Below are positions 1 through 13,900 of a DNA stretch of 64,000 bases, piece after piece (the first letter of the stretch is position 1; every line of letters begins with the position of its first letter). The notes beneath the pieces were generated by a model, which saw nothing but the letters and a program-made list of their open reading frames with translations, was not told the origin of the DNA and ran no database searches. The stretch is from Gorsachius magnificus (Eukaryota; Chordata; Aves; Pelecaniformes; Ardeidae). The translations under genes were made by a program, and so were the position numbers. The stretch covers positions 57,332,602 through 57,396,601 of the forward strand of contig CM067085.1 in NCBI GenBank assembly GCA_034008185.1, given 5' to 3'.

Positions 1-913
1 TACATACCGTGAGGAATGAATTCATCATTCACGCAGGTCTGCACCATGACAGCAATAAATCAGTTGTCTGATAAAGGCAGCAGCACTAAAAAATTACATG
101 ATCTTTTGCCCTACTGACTGAGCCAAGAGAATGACACAGACTGGAAAACGCATCACGTGCTCTTGGTCTCTGTCTCCCTTCACTCAGCCAAAGCCCTGGT
201 TAGTGCCTTTTGAAAGGGTCAGGGGCAGAAATCAGAGCAGAGAAAAACCTTGAAGGCATCAGGTTTATGCCATGCTGCAACAAGTAACAGATGACTGAAT
301 ATAATCCTTAATTTTCCTAAGATAGTTTCAAAACAATGAGTTTATCATTTGCAAGCCAAGCTATTTGTTTCTGCCCTTTTCTCCTTCAGTCTCAGATGGT
401 GGGCAACTGTGGTTTTATTTTGCACAAAGTTCTTTCGCTAATATTCATCCATAATCATCAACAAAATTACTTAATATATGTAGGCGACTATAATGACAGT
501 AAATGCTGTGTGGGTGGCATAATATATGCTTCATTGTCAATGCTTGCATGCTGAATTAAATACCCTATTCTGGTCAAATGCTAGTACATTCTAAAAGCAC
601 TTTTCCATAAACAGATTTTTAATGTGTGGTAGAATAAAAAGGTGATATGAATAACATATTGAAATAATCCGATAGGTGCGAGTTTAAGAACCAGTGTTTT
701 TCTGTAGCATTGGCTACATTGTTTTGCCTTGATATTGGCACTGAAATGATCTGCATGAAAAAAATATTCAGGATAGTACCACTGCTGCCCTAACTCTGGT
801 CACTTGTCAGGACTAAAGTAGCGCCAAACCTCATTTGTAAACAGTATGTTCTTTTCTAAATGGACTTTGCCTCAGCTGGCTGCCCTGGTGGAACCAAAGT
901 CATGTAGCATGTT
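1..913. other. Non-coding DNA, nothing recognised
   Basis: AT-rich single-copy-looking sequence. The only open frame near 70 codons (336-554) has no recognisable domain, no coding-like composition and no clear splice context. I see no repeat family here. Confidence 0.5.
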
Positions 914-1499
914 TCTCGTGGTTTAACCCCAGGCAGCAACTCAGCACCCCCCAGCTGCTCGCTCACCCCTTGGTGGGATGGGGGAGAGAATCAGAAGGGT
1001 AAAAGTGAGAAAATTCGTGGGTTGAGATAAAGACAGTTTAATAGGGAGAGCAAAAGCCGCACACACAAGCAAAGCAGAACAAGGAATTCGTTCACTACTT
1101 CCCATGGGCGGGCAGGAGTGCAGCCATCTCCAGGAAAGCAGGGTCCCATCACACGTAACGGTGATTTGGGAAGACAAACGCCATCACTCCAAATGTCCCC
1201 CCCGCCACCTTCTTCCCCAGCTTTACATGATGAGCGTCATAGGCTGTGGGATATCGCTTTGGTCAGTTGGGGTCAGCTGTCCTGGCTGTGTCCCCTCCCA
1301 ACTTCTTGTGCCCCCCCCAGCCTGCTCACTGGTGGGGTTGGGTGAGGAGCAGAAAAGGCCTTGGCTCTGTGTAAGCCCTGCTCAGCAGTAACAAAAACAT
1401 CCCTGTGTTACCAACACTGATTTCAGCACAAATCCAAAACATAGCCCCATGCTGGCTACTATGAAGAAAATTAACTCTATCCCAGTGCAAACCCACACA
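914..1499 (-). mobile_element. Solo LTR, avian ERV-L-like family (old)
   Basis: Read on the minus strand, this starts with TGTGTGGGTTTGCACTGGGA, the diverged U3 start of the same family as the LTRs at 55.9-57.0 kb. It ends in GGTTAAACCACGAGA, the diverged U5 end. Shared landmarks in the same order are the GATAGAGTTAATTTTCTTC block, a GGGAGGGG-rich U3 block, a run matching TAAACTGTCTTTATCTCAAC, and GATTCTCTCCCCCATCCCAC near the end. No pol or gag sequence flanks it, so it is most simply a solo LTR left by recombination between two LTRs. I could not find a convincing target duplication at either end, so both boundaries are uncertain by a few bases. It is clearly more diverged than the nested copy at 56175-56747. 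Confidence 0.85.
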
Positions 1500-4010
1500 A
1501 TATGACACTTGGACTTCTGATGAAAAAATGGGTGAATTACAAAACAGGTAGAATTTAAACAGACCCTTAGCATTTTAAACAGCTTAGATCTAAGCAGCAT
1601 TTCTGTCTCAAAATCAGCCTTAAAAATCAGCTGCAGCCTCCATGCCTAACTGCATTTTGTGTGGTTGGTGCTATTCTGGTGTTCAATGTCGGAGCATGTG
1701 GCAAAAAAAGTGGCTGCAATAACATGGTTCATACAGCAGACAAAAACCATAGCAGCTGTAAAGACTCTGGATTTGAACCTTTTATTGGCTTCAGCAGCAG
1801 CAGGGAGGGGTCACGCCAGGGAAAGGCTGCTAGCTTCAGTGGACATGGAGCATCCAGTGCCTTCTGGTTGCAGCCTGGAGGCACGCTTCTGCTTGCCCAA
1901 AGAGTGCAGCAGAGGTGGTCTCCACAAATTATAAGCAGCAGCCAAGCATTTTGAAAGTGCTTACCCTCCTGAAGGACAACCCTTGTGTCAGAACAGGGGG
2001 ACAGGGCAGGGGCAGTAGAGCAGGTTGTGCCTCCTCAGCCCCCAGAGACAAGCGCAGCCAGGCACACGCACCAGGGGCTGGGCTGCCCTGATCCTTCTGA
2101 CTTTCCTTGGGATGTTTCCCATCTTCCTGAGACATAGGCCATCATTTGAGAAGCAAACAGGGAAGAAAAAAATTAAGGCAGCATGCAAAACAACCCCACA
2201 ATGTTGCCCAAAGGCAAAGGGACCACTCTGTCTTAATTCACTGGGCTGTCTGGTGCCAAGAGATGCATATGCAGACCCACCAGAGCATCATCTGAAGCGA
2301 GGGAGACATGGTGTGCCTTGGAGCAGGGCTAGTGCAGACCCCACCAGACATGCTCCACACCTTTTTCTGTCTGCCGGAGTAACATGTGCCTCTCATCTGT
2401 CGCCAGTCCGCTGGCCACCGCTTGCTTCAGAAGGATGCCAAGCATGCCAGCACTCTGGGTGCCTTCGCATGCCCCAGCCATACTGGCACTGGGCTGGCTT
2501 TAGCGTTAGTGTTTTATCTAAGGTTGAGGGAAAGCTTTAGCAGAGCTAATGGTAGTTCTTCCAGCGTTATCATTTTCTCTCCAGCCAGAAGAACACTGGG
2601 TGCGGGACTGGCAGCGATACGAACCATGCCACAGGATGATCAGCTTGCTTATTTATTCAGTTCTTTTAGATCAGTGGGTGCAAGGTAGATTGCTTCTCAT
2701 TACAGACTCAAGCTTTTCAATTAAAATGTACAAAGCGCTAAATTGGGAGCGTATGTATTCCATACAATCAAACTCGGTTCCCCATGCAGTAAAACATTAG
2801 CAGGGTTAGCTTGGTTCAGCCAAATAGTTCTGGGGTTCCTGTGTGGCACGGCCCCGTGCAGCACAGCACAGCTTAACAGGATCCCCAGGGCAGAACAGGG
2901 CTGAGCATGCCCCTCGGCGTCAGTGCGTACTGCCTCGCGGTTGATAGCTTGTAACTATTGATTATTCCTCTTCCCTGACAGGCTTTTGATTTTTCTCTCC
3001 TGTTTTACATTGTAGTAATTGGGAAGCCCAGGGATACAGTATCATATCGAGCCCTGAGCAAAAATGCTCCCAGTACTAGTGCATCTAGCTTATATTTTAA
3101 TTACTCTACTAATAAAGGGAGGATTTTACAGAGCAGTAAACAGCAGTACCCTGAATAACGCCTTGGTTCAGCGCCATCTGTTCTTCTTTCCACAAATATA
3201 TTTTCCTTGGTGATCCAGAGCAAAAGGCTTAGTACATTATCAGACAATAAGACAATTTAAAAGAATAAATAAGTCCTGCAACACACAGCTCAGTATTAAA
3301 AAGCCAACGTGACAGTAATACCTGAATGATACTACATGTATTAGAGCTAAAAATAGATTAGAAAAACAAAAGTACATCCAGACAAGCAATGAAAGCACAT
3401 TTTTAAGGTGATTTATTAGGAACTGTGAAGGAGTTCTAGCTTTGTGCTGAGCTGTGAACAGTGAAATTGGAATAAATAAAATAATCTTGCTGCATTCATA
3501 ACTTGCTCTAAAACCACACATATGTATAATACGCTCACTGGTTGCCAAGTGAGGACCACAATTTGAAGGATAGATTTTGCTGAAAATCTTTTATCTGTCT
3601 AGAAAAATAAATGAGTCAAGATACAGATCCTGACCCTATGGACATGAAGGGAAAGGAGGGTTGCCACGGCGGCCGCTCCAGGCTCCAGGAGCACCTCCAC
3701 CTCTCCAGGGCAGGAGCTGGCCATCCTGATCAGGAGAGGGTGAAACAGAGCTGATGATAGCACTGGGGGTACAATGGCAGCGTCAGGGAAGACATTTCTG
3801 GAGGGCGGAATTATAAATCAGAACTTTCTACCACGTGAAATAGAGGATATTTGCACAACTGAGGGAATAAAGCTCCATTTTTCATCCTTCTCTTTTCAAG
3901 TAGATCCCTGCCTGTAACACCGCAGAAAGCCAAATTGTGTTTTAGTAATCTGTAGCTTCAGCAGCTGTCAATGGAGTTGCTTTACACAATAGAAGGACCT
4001 AGCTCACTGA
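1500..4010. other. Intergenic/intronic DNA, no gene recognised
   Basis: Mixed-composition sequence without an identifiable repeat. An open frame of 171 codons at 2025-2540 on the plus strand lies in a moderately GC-rich patch, but its predicted product is low in recognisable structure, has no known domain, and is overlapped by frames on both strands. I therefore do not call it a gene. A NotI-type gcggccgc site and a small GC-rich patch occur near 3670. Confidence 0.45.
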
Positions 4011-4012
4011 TT

Positions 4013-4056
4013 TAAAATAAAATAAAATAAAATAAAATAAAATAAAATAAAATAAA
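4013..4056. repeat. (AAAAT)n microsatellite
   Basis: About eight near-perfect tandem copies of a 5-base AAAAT unit lie directly after a tttaaaat lead-in. No LINE or SINE body is recognisable immediately upstream, so this is annotated as a simple repeat and not as a poly(A)-derived tail. Confidence 0.95.
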
Positions 4057-7000
4057 CAAAAACCCCTCTTTGCCCAAGATCTGTTTTAACGTGCTGGTGG
4101 ATCTCCACAGATCACATGGCTAATGCCCAAATAATGACATTTTGGAGTATTTCAAAGATGCTTACTCTTAATTATAAGCTTTTGCTTTACTTGCAAAATA
4201 CGGCTTAATGACATGTCTTTCTAACACCTCTTGATCAGAAAAATGAACCAAGTGCTAATCTGCTAGACCTAAAACTTAACGTTTCACTGGTGGAATTTAG
4301 AAAGAGAGAGCAACTGCAGCGTAGCAGCCGAGGAAGGGAGGTCCATCACAGCCCAGAGACTCAGCTGGGCACAGGAACCAAGTGCATAATGTGAACTGGA
4401 GACGGCCCTGAATTTCCTCGCTTGTCTCAGAATTAGCTCTCCTTTCAATCTAATGTCAATACTTAATGTTTGAACTCTGATGGGCTGGTTTGCCAATTAT
4501 CATCAGTGTCTTTTGTGAAGCAGCTTAGCCAGGCTTTTAAAGCTCAATTACAAGCATGTTTTAGCAGACAGGATGCCTGGTACATTTTTATATGCTGAAA
4601 ATAAATACATAAAATATGACAAAGTAAGATTTTTATTAGTAACATACTTTTAGGGAAGAGTATAAAACATCCATTAGAAATCCTGTTAACAGCATTGGTT
4701 CATTATGACAAGAGGGAAAACAGCTTTCCTAGGGATTTGATTTCTTTTTTTCTTCTTAATGGGTACTACTCTTTCACCATCACCAGCAGACAATGTTGTC
4801 TATTAACATTTACTCAGCACTTATCATTTTTATATGTCTCCATAACCATAGCGATTCAAATAATGTTGTTGCTCCACTTTTGTATCTTTCCTTTGATAAA
4901 TATGGATAATGATCTAGCACCAAAGAAGCCCCTGCTCCCAAGGACATTGCAGAAAGTGCCAGGTAGGGTAATCTGGCTAATTCAGTCCTTTACCATACTC
5001 AAGATGAACTACATTTAAGCATCATTAAATAGGGTTTTGAAAAAGAGTTGTTTCTCAATTTTTCTTCAACAAAACAGTCCAGTATTTTGAGGACCTCCAG
5101 TGGGTTTGCACAGTGTAACTCCTCCCCAAGAATAATACAAGCATGCCTGCAGCAGGCTCAGCTTATAATACGGTTTCATTCTGTAAGGACGGAGCTGAAA
5201 GACAAAAGTTGTATTAACAGGAGGCTCAAGTATATCCATTTAATACTTACATATTGTATTTAATTTACCCTGTGTGCAGCTCAAAATCAATTACAGTGAA
5301 ACACCAGATTTAAATATGATGTCAATCCAACCACGCTACTGCAGTTTGATTTGACCTCTGTGGACCAGGGTCAAACTGTATTAGAAGGGAGGGAATGAAG
5401 CAAGAACCAGCCTAGATGTTTCCAATTAAAACTGGAGTGGAAAAATATTAAAAAGGATCTGAATTACTTTTACCAGTGTAAAACTAACAGCAGATAGGAT
5501 GAGTTCCGTAAGAGACAGACTAAAGCTCATTTCTAGGACAAGAGGAACAGATGATGAACACTTATGGACACAGTAAAGCTACTATAACCAACTCATTCTT
5601 TTTTCTTACAGAGCAGGGCTAATATATAATAATATGGTATATTTTGTATTACACCCAGGGAGCAGAGTGTTGTCATATCTGTTAAACTTATTTGCATAAG
5701 GGGTTAGGTTAAGAAGCCCATATTCAAAACCTAATCTCCCTGTTAGTTTCTAAAAGCTTAAAAAAGCTTGAGAGATAAACCCCAATCTTAGCAATCAAGC
5801 ACCAGCTCTTGATGACAAGGCTCAAAAAACAAGATCAAAGCAAACATACAAGCAAAGCTACTGTGTTGTTAATGCCCCTCTTTGAAAAAATTCCTACAGC
5901 CGATAGCAGAATTGACACACGTTACAAAGCTAAAGCCCATTTTAAGCCACGTGCGCAAGCTGCACGAGTGCAGAACATTCTCACGCAGTACATCTCCAGT
6001 CAATGAGTTGCTTACCATGGCAAGTCCTAATTTCTAAGCTGGTGAATGGATATCTTATATATGCTGACTTTGGTCTTCAATCTCCCGAGTCCCACACACA
6101 TGTGGCCTTTGTTTTGGCAGGTTTGATATGTTTGACCTTTACACAGCATGGGTTTCCTATTTAATTATAAGATGGTACTAGCCGGACTGCAAAATGGAAT
6201 CACTCAGTAGTAAACCCTGCATGTAATGTAATGCTGCACACTGTGAGATCTGGCAGGTATTACACAGTAGGACTCCTCTTGCATTTGGGAAATCACTCAG
6301 CAGAATTACAGCTTTTGATGGCAAAGCTACTTACAGGCCAAAAAAGCATTAAGGAGCACAAAGGGAAAGCCTAGCATTATTCACCAGTTCAGAACATAAA
6401 GCTTCCATGTCAACTGCTAGCAGTTAAACATTTGTACAATCCTTCACCTATGTAAATCTAATCAATGCTAGAGAATTATTGCTGGTTTGTAATGCGATGG
6501 CTTCTCTGCGAACAACGAAAGAGGAAAGGACAGGTGGGATGTGGCAGTGCCTTCTTGGGTGACGCTGTCCCTGTGCAGCAGAAGAAGTGGTATTGCTGTT
6601 TCACCCATGCAGGGATGTGCGGACTGTAGATTCCCATTTTCACCATCTAATCCCTTGGAGACAAAGAGAAGAGGTTTCTGGTGTTCATATCTGATAGACC
6701 ACAGTGATAGTCCCTGGCACACTGACAGAGGGAGTCTTTAGGTTTCCTATTAATGCAGCATAGCCTGTGATATTCCCAGGTGGGAGAAGCTGAGTAAATG
6801 TGATCTGAAATAGTGTTTATTAAAATGAGCCTGAAAAAAAAAAGAAAAAAAAACCACAGGGAAAGAATTCAGTATGGGGACAGTTGGAGTCTGACCCCTT
6901 TGTTTTTTCATGGCACCCCATTACATCACGCTGCCTTTGAAAAATCCGAGGTGGGGGGACCATTTTACATTAAGTTGATGAATGAAACAAATTTTTTTCC

Positions 7001-10000
7001 ATTCATTTTAATATCTTAAATGTTAAAAATAACTTTTTGCAAAAGACCGGTATACTTTTTATTGTAAAATAAATCATTGAGGTGATTCCTCAGTCTTATT
7101 TAGCAGGTATAAAACTATTCTTTTAAAAAGAGTATTTTAAATGGAACTTGCCAGGTTTGACACATATGAGGTACGAAGTAATGACCCACAATAATAAAAT
7201 GCTCTTATTAAAATAAATACAAAATCAAAAAGGTTTAATGAAGGTACAAAACCCTTGATTCTGAGACCAAAAGGAAGGAAGATCTAACTCTTGGGAGCTT
7301 ACATGTGAAATCGTGATCCACATGGCAAAGGTTTTCTAGAAAGCACCACTGTGTTATTTTCTTAGTACAGCCCCTCTGTAGATCTGTATATAATGTACAT
7401 AGTCTCTGGATTTTCTGCGAGAAAGCAAATTTTGCCTTTATCGTGTCAATGCTGACTTCCCCATGACAAATTTTGTCACCTTTGAGCTAGGCATGTGTTT
7501 TCATATAGCAGGCCTTTTTACTTGACAGCATACTCCCAGTAGCCAGCAGGGTTATTCTGCAGAGCTGCTCCACCATCCCTGCATGTGCAGAGGACCTATA
7601 TACAATGGCTTTACAATACTTGCCACATTCTGCTACGGCTTCAGTTTTGCAGTCAAGTAACCCTAGTGGTTTATATGAAGTAAACCATGCTGAGATTAGT
7701 GTCACAGAAAGTGGAAGTTGGCCCAGTGTATTTACTTATGAATCTCCGTAATGCATTCATGGTAAATATTGGACTTCCCTTCTCATTTCCACGCTACAGA
7801 AAGTGAGGTAGAACCATTACATTAATATATGTAAAAGAACAGAAGTCAACCTACAAATGGAGGTGTTTGACTCTCATTCAGGGGCACAGTAAAATAGACA
7901 AGTTAATACTAAGCAATTATAAAATGTTTCCGACAGTCAACCTTACTGAATGAAAGACACACTAGGAATCCAAAGAAAGCAAGCATACACTGCATGTTCA
8001 TATATTCAAACGCAAGACATGAATATAAAAAACTGCAGATACGATTACATGTATAAAGGATATTCCATACACACACCTTAACTGTAAAAGAAATCATTTT
8101 GATATAGTGCCCCAAACCTCAATTTAATTTAGATTAAGTAAATTTGTTCTGATTTTCTTGATGATCAGACTGAACAAAAATCAGCCGTGACAACCTACTC
8201 TTAATGAATTTCAGAACTGTAAACATATAGCTGAGGTATTGGCAAATGTCAGTGAATAATACTGTACTTTATTCCAGGACAAATAAAGTAGCATATAGAT
8301 AAAAGGAAAGCCAACTTCTGCCCTTATTTGTGCACAGGCAGCTTTCTCACAAATAAATTGTTGCCTAAATAACATAGTAAATCTAAGAATAATGCCAAGC
8401 CCACCTTGTAGGTGCTTCTGTATAATGTGCCGTTCACATAATTTCAGAGCCAGATTTCACATTATGGACGATACCCATCATACCTTTATCTGTCTTCTGC
8501 TGATGAAATTTCTGCTTTGAGCCCAATGTACGGTATCTGTGTCAACAGATCAGATATTGTATTTGTTTGTTTTCTAGCTTGCTTATAGCTGATAACAGTA
8601 TAAGCCAAGCGAATCCAAGGAAATATAATTCATCACAGTAGACTGGTCACCCTTGCACTGCTGCAAAAATATATTCCCATGACTAGTGTGAATCCAACTG
8701 CATCAAATTCTGCTTAAACATCATCAATCAGCAGCACAGAAAGCACCTTCCTAAAGATCCTACGGGGCTGATTGAGTGAAACCAGACTGCTGCCTACATT
8801 GGCTCAAGCAGCAACCAGGTCAGAGCATTTCTCAACTACCAAATCCAACACCAAGAGCGCATTCCTGTTGCATCCGTTCATCTCTTAGCCTGACAAAGTC
8901 ATCACGTGGATCCTCGGTTACAATAAGGATTTCGTCCTACAGCAGCATTGCAGCACTGCGGTGTGAGGCTGCGGGTAACCCAAAAATGCTGCGTTTCCAC
9001 TCTCTGAGTGACCATTAGCCACAGAGAAGATAAAGCCATCTTAATACAGTAAATGCATGAATAATGGGAGATGATTGAATTACTTTTCCCTACGCTCACA
9101 TTGCTTCTGTTAAGGATTGTATTTTATTCCAGAATCAGGTTGCAGATTGTACATTGTGTTACAAGTAGAAAAGGATACTTATAGATATATATATATTACT
9201 CTTTTTTATTCATTTCTAAATAAATCATCTCAAGATGACAGGATATGGTAAGGGTTTTAGTTTTTAAAAAGTGGTTTACAGTAACTAAATTAAGCAGATG
9301 CCTTATTTATGAGGATTGAAGGATTTTTTTGAAGAGAAACAATCCCCTATCCAAAGGTACCCGAAGAAATCCTGGCAGGGGATGCTCTCCCTGGCGATGA
9401 GCTAAGGTAGGAAGGGTGTTTCTGTGTAAAGCCGGCCTGGCAGCAGGACGGGAACAACCTGTGCAAAAAAGAGAAGCTGATGTCTGAAAGGCGCCTTGAG
9501 ATACCAGGCTTGGGTGGAGGTTTCCTGGACCCTAGCGCTAGCCTGACTCCTCCGAAACCTTGGGCACACCAGCTGCAGCCACGCCAGGGGCAGCTCAGCA
9601 CCTCCACGCCCCTCGGGAGCCACGGGGCTGGGCACCGGGAAGTGGCCAGTGCCCTTCAGGAGGGACTCAAGCCAAGAAAGAACATTGCAAGAACAATGCT
9701 ACAGTACGCGGAGTAACTGTCTCAGTAACTGGGCAGACCTTCCTATTTGCAATTAAAGAAAAAGCCTCTTAAAAAAATATGGAATCTTTTTCCAAAGACA
9801 CCCGGTAACTGCCTTGTAACCTTACTGCTGTACAATGGGTAGGGAGAAAATCGCTTTTCCATAACTCTTTCACTAGGTTAACAACAGAACTTCTCCCAGG
9901 ATTAAAATATAGCGACATTTTCTTTTTCTATGTTTTTTTAATTAGTTTAACCTGAAGTTAAGAGAGTCCCTAATTCTTTCCAAATCTCAGCAACAGCCTG

Positions 10001-10571
10001 TAGGGATGAGTGTATTTATTTCCTGCATCTGTTCTCCAAATTAAATCAGAAACTGATTATGAAAGAACGGTTCTTTGGTAGTCCCCGGGGAAGCTCTTAT
10101 GGAAACCTTACATTACAACGATGCTTGCTGCCAGTGATCTCTGTACTGCAGCATGGCTGGAGTCTTTCTTCACAGAACTTTTTTCCCCTCCTTTTATATT
10201 GTACCAATTGTAAGGGAAATATAACACCACTGCAGGGTTAAAATCTGGTTCCGTTGAAGTCGATGGCAAGACTTCCATTTATTTCAATGGATCAAGGATT
10301 TAATTTCAGATGTTTATTACGCTGTCAGAAGATGGAGCAGACTGCTTGTCTGTGAGGCACACAGGGTATCAAACGATCAGCCGTGGTGTTATACTGCAAA
10401 ATCACTTGCGTTTGCTCTGGCATTAGGAACACTGTTCAAGGGGTTTTTAATTGCAGATGTGAACACAAAGGAAGAGTCGGTGTGCCATTAATACAAAGTC
10501 GATATTTAACACTCACTACAAAGTACCGTGTGGAACCAGGATCAAATCTGACGAGTCCAAACTTTAAATGA
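4057..10571. other. AT-rich non-coding DNA, no gene recognised
   Basis: Long AT-rich stretch with no repeat family that I can name. Open frames are all shorter than about 110 codons and show no domain. A slightly GC-richer patch at 9360-9680 (catgctctccctggcg to gccagtgcccttcagg) has overlapping frames on both strands, without a consistent exon structure. A short A-rich run lies near 6835-6855. Confidence 0.45.
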
Positions 10572-10945
10572 TGTACAGCATTTTATGATGCATGTAGTAT
10601 TTTTAGTAGCAACAGACTATGACATTTGAGGGCTGCAGCCTAGTAGGATATACCAGTGTTTCTCGCTTCTATGTAATATTTTGTATGGGTTTAGAGAAGA
10701 TGGCCTCTGTTGTGCATTGTTTGTGAAATGTTTCTTATCCCAGAGAGGTGTATGATGTAAAATATGTCAGTGAAAAGTGTATATTTTATGTGAGAGGAAA
10801 ATACATTTTAATAAAGGTAAAGCTTTGTTAGCTGTAAAAATGGCAACTGTTCAAGTGTACAGTAACTTCTTACTAATGTATGAAAATCTGTGATATTTTT
10901 GTTTTTTCCCAAATAAAAATTTTGGCTTATTGTTCCTAACTGTTA
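10572..10945 (+). other. 3' UTR-like segment with poly(A) signal
   Basis: A smooth AT-rich stretch contains an AATAAA hexamer at about 10911, followed by TTTTGGCTTATTGTTCC and then a T-rich downstream region from 10941. That arrangement resembles a cleavage and polyadenylation site on the plus strand. Further AATAAA-like motifs occur earlier (about 10810). A small open frame of 62 codons ends just upstream at 10571, but I cannot tie it to a known protein, so the host gene is unknown. AATAAA occurs often by chance in AT-rich DNA, so this is only a suggestion. Confidence 0.25.
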
Positions 10946-13900
10946 TTTTTTTTTTTTTTTTAAGGGGAAAAGTGCATTTATTTCTCAAGAATGTACCTTA
11001 TTCAGAAAAAAAAAAAAGGAATTACCAAATTGTCTGGATGGTGCCTGTAGTGAATTAGCCAGTGGCCCTGAGTGAAAGTCCATCTTGTAGCATAACATGC
11101 AAAATGAATTTTGAGATGTGTTTTTCTGCACATTGCTATTTAATGGTAAGAAAGAAATAATTCTTCAGCACAGGCTTTCAACAGAGAGCTATTGGTATAA
11201 TAAGGCTAAGAGTCCTCAGAGGACTCTGTGAAGGGACCCCTGCAGAGGCAGAACTTGAGATGAGATGCAATGTAGATGGTGATGGTGGCATTTAAACCAT
11301 CATGGCCTTTTTCTCTTACATTTTTTTTTCTTTAAGGGAAGTTATAAATTAAGAAGATTCCATGAGAAATCCAGGCAGCAAAAGTCAGCTGTATCCAAAC
11401 CTAAAATCACAAAAATGTCCATGCCAGGGGAAAAAAAAAAAATAAAGGAGGTACCATTATCTTATTAGCATATATGAAAACTAAGCTCCTTTCAAAAACA
11501 TAAACAAAAACCTGATGCATCGACTGTCTAGCGTGTCCGTTTGGGTGCAAGTTTAATGCTGAGGTTTCATTTGTCTGCCCGTCTCCTTGCAAATTTGAGT
11601 AGGGCAAGGGGAAGGAACAAAATGAACGATATCAATTAAATGCTCTTGTTGTATGTCGGGATGTACAGCAATAAAACTGGTCTGCATTTTTCAGCATCCT
11701 TGAGAGAGCACCCTGTGAACTGAAGCTGTGAAATGGTTGTCGATGAGGATAAAGGTACACCAGCAAAGGCAAAGGGAGATGTTTAGCAGTGCACAGTAGG
11801 GCAAGTGCTATCTGGAGAATGGGAGCAGGCAGGTGTAAAGAGTAGAAAGAACTGCTACTACTGAGCCAGCCAGATAGCTAGCACCGGCAGCTAGGTCAGC
11901 AAACAAACATAACTTGACAGAAGTTCAGAAGAAAGCAAGTTAACCTGAGATTGCCTGGTTATCAGTAAATCAAGACAGGTCTGGGAGGCAGTGGGGAGAT
12001 CGAGGCAAGAGAGGCGGTGAGCTAAGGAAGACGGGACCCCATGAGATTCGAAGCAGCTCTTTCCAAATGAAACTGAGTTGATGGAGTGTCTCCTCTGGTA
12101 ACCTTCCAAACAGTGAACTGCAATCACTTAATACGATACTTTTTTTAAAGCATCAACTACATCAACCATGTTTCCTAGCCACCGCTGCCAAGACAATACT
12201 CATGCTTTAAATGTTCCTGTGGAAGTAGAATAATATACCAATAGGCCTTATAAAGCCACTTGCCTTTCAAAAGGTTCTAAAAACATTTTAGAAACATTTG
12301 CATACTCAAGACTTGTTTCACCTGACACTGAACTGCAGCTGCCTGTGGGGTGAAACACAGTGACCAGGGAAGAGCAGAGAGCAGACAGTGGCATTTCAGA
12401 GGATGAGATGAAGAATATGATAATAACTGCATGCTGCTTTGGTAGGAGCTTATAGCAGAGATGTGGGAATGAAGTTGCGCATTGAGATCTGTAAGACCCC
12501 AGGAGATGTGGAGCAGCTGCATCCCAAATGAGTCTGGCTTGATAAATTGATAGTTCAGAGGGAATTGAGGCAGACTGAATATAAAACCTCACAGGAATTA
12601 GCACAGGATCTGAAGATCCTGATGCTACGCTTTCCTAAGCTGTTGTACCTTTGATAGACCACACAATACATCACAGCATTATGTCCAGAAAATGCTAGAA
12701 AAAAAATAGTGAGCATTACTTTCCGCAGTACCTTTGGTCTTCCCATTGAACACTGTGGGGTTCCTGAATCAAGTCTGGCAGGAGCACAGCTCTGACTATG
12801 ATGACTCTCTCACTGTCTTAAAGAGACTTATCAAAAGCTGAGTGAGATGTTAATCATGGTGATGCCAGTGGGCATTTCCTTAAAATTTTCTTGGTCTACC
12901 GAGAAGAATCTGCTCTGTATCAAACCGCTTGGTTTCTGCCTGGACAAAGTCACCAAGTTAGAGGTGTTTATGGTAGCTTAGGTTATGTGTAATGGCCAAG
13001 GGTTGGTATTAGCAGGCAATTTAGGTACTTACTGGGCTCTTGCTTACCTGCCCTGAGCTCCTGCTGAAGACAGCAGGAGTTGATTCAGTCCCTGCTGAGT
13101 GTGGCCACTACCAAAAGGAGAATTAAACTTTAGAAGATGATTAAAAAAAAATAAGGCCAGGGATACATTTTCAAGGCAGGGGAAGTAGCCTCTTAAGTGC
13201 AGAGCTACTAATGGCACTTCAGAGTATAATACTTGGAAGTCTCTCTTGAAAATCTGCCTGCTCCCGCAGCCCCGCTTGTCTGCCGCAGAAGCCGACCATC
13301 CCGCCCTGGTGCCAGCCGGCAGGGTCCCACACGGTCAGTCTGAGCTGAGAGGCTGCAGTAAGGCAGCTTCCTCCCAGGACAAACACATCCTTGCCACCAC
13401 AGTACCAGCTCATATTTGTATGTTATACATACTGATGTACATGAGCGTTACTGCTAAGTGCTGGGGAAATGAATTGCATTGATTACTGAACCTTAAAACA
13501 CTCCTAGTACGTTACAGCATTCCCAAGAATTAATTTCTTTCTGTCTTCAGGTTAATGAGTTGAAAACAAAAATATATGGTCTCAGGCAATAACAACAACA
13601 AAAGTATTTATCTAAAACACACAATCTTTCCAATTGTCGGATTTATTTTACTCTTTTTACAATGCTAATGTGTAATGTCAGGCTGCTTATTTCAGGGAGA
13701 AGCACAAGGTTTATTTTCCCAAGATCTGAATCGGATGATGTCTTCATTTAATTCTGCTTGTTTTTCCCAGAGTGCATTCACCCTTACCTGCTGAATGGAG
13801 TCTTCTCAACTATGGAAAGGGAAAACAAATTGAATTTTAATCAGAGGGTTTCTATTCTGATCACTGCTGGTCTACTTTCACTTTATAGATACCAATAAAA

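Noticed and set aside
904..1504. Target duplication for the solo LTR (ATGTT versus ATATG)
   Set aside because: The two flanks do not match convincingly, so no duplication is claimed.
2025..2540. 171-codon plus-strand open frame
   Set aside because: No domain, unusual composition, overlapping open frames on both strands in a GC-richer patch, and no supporting splice structure. Most likely a chance frame.
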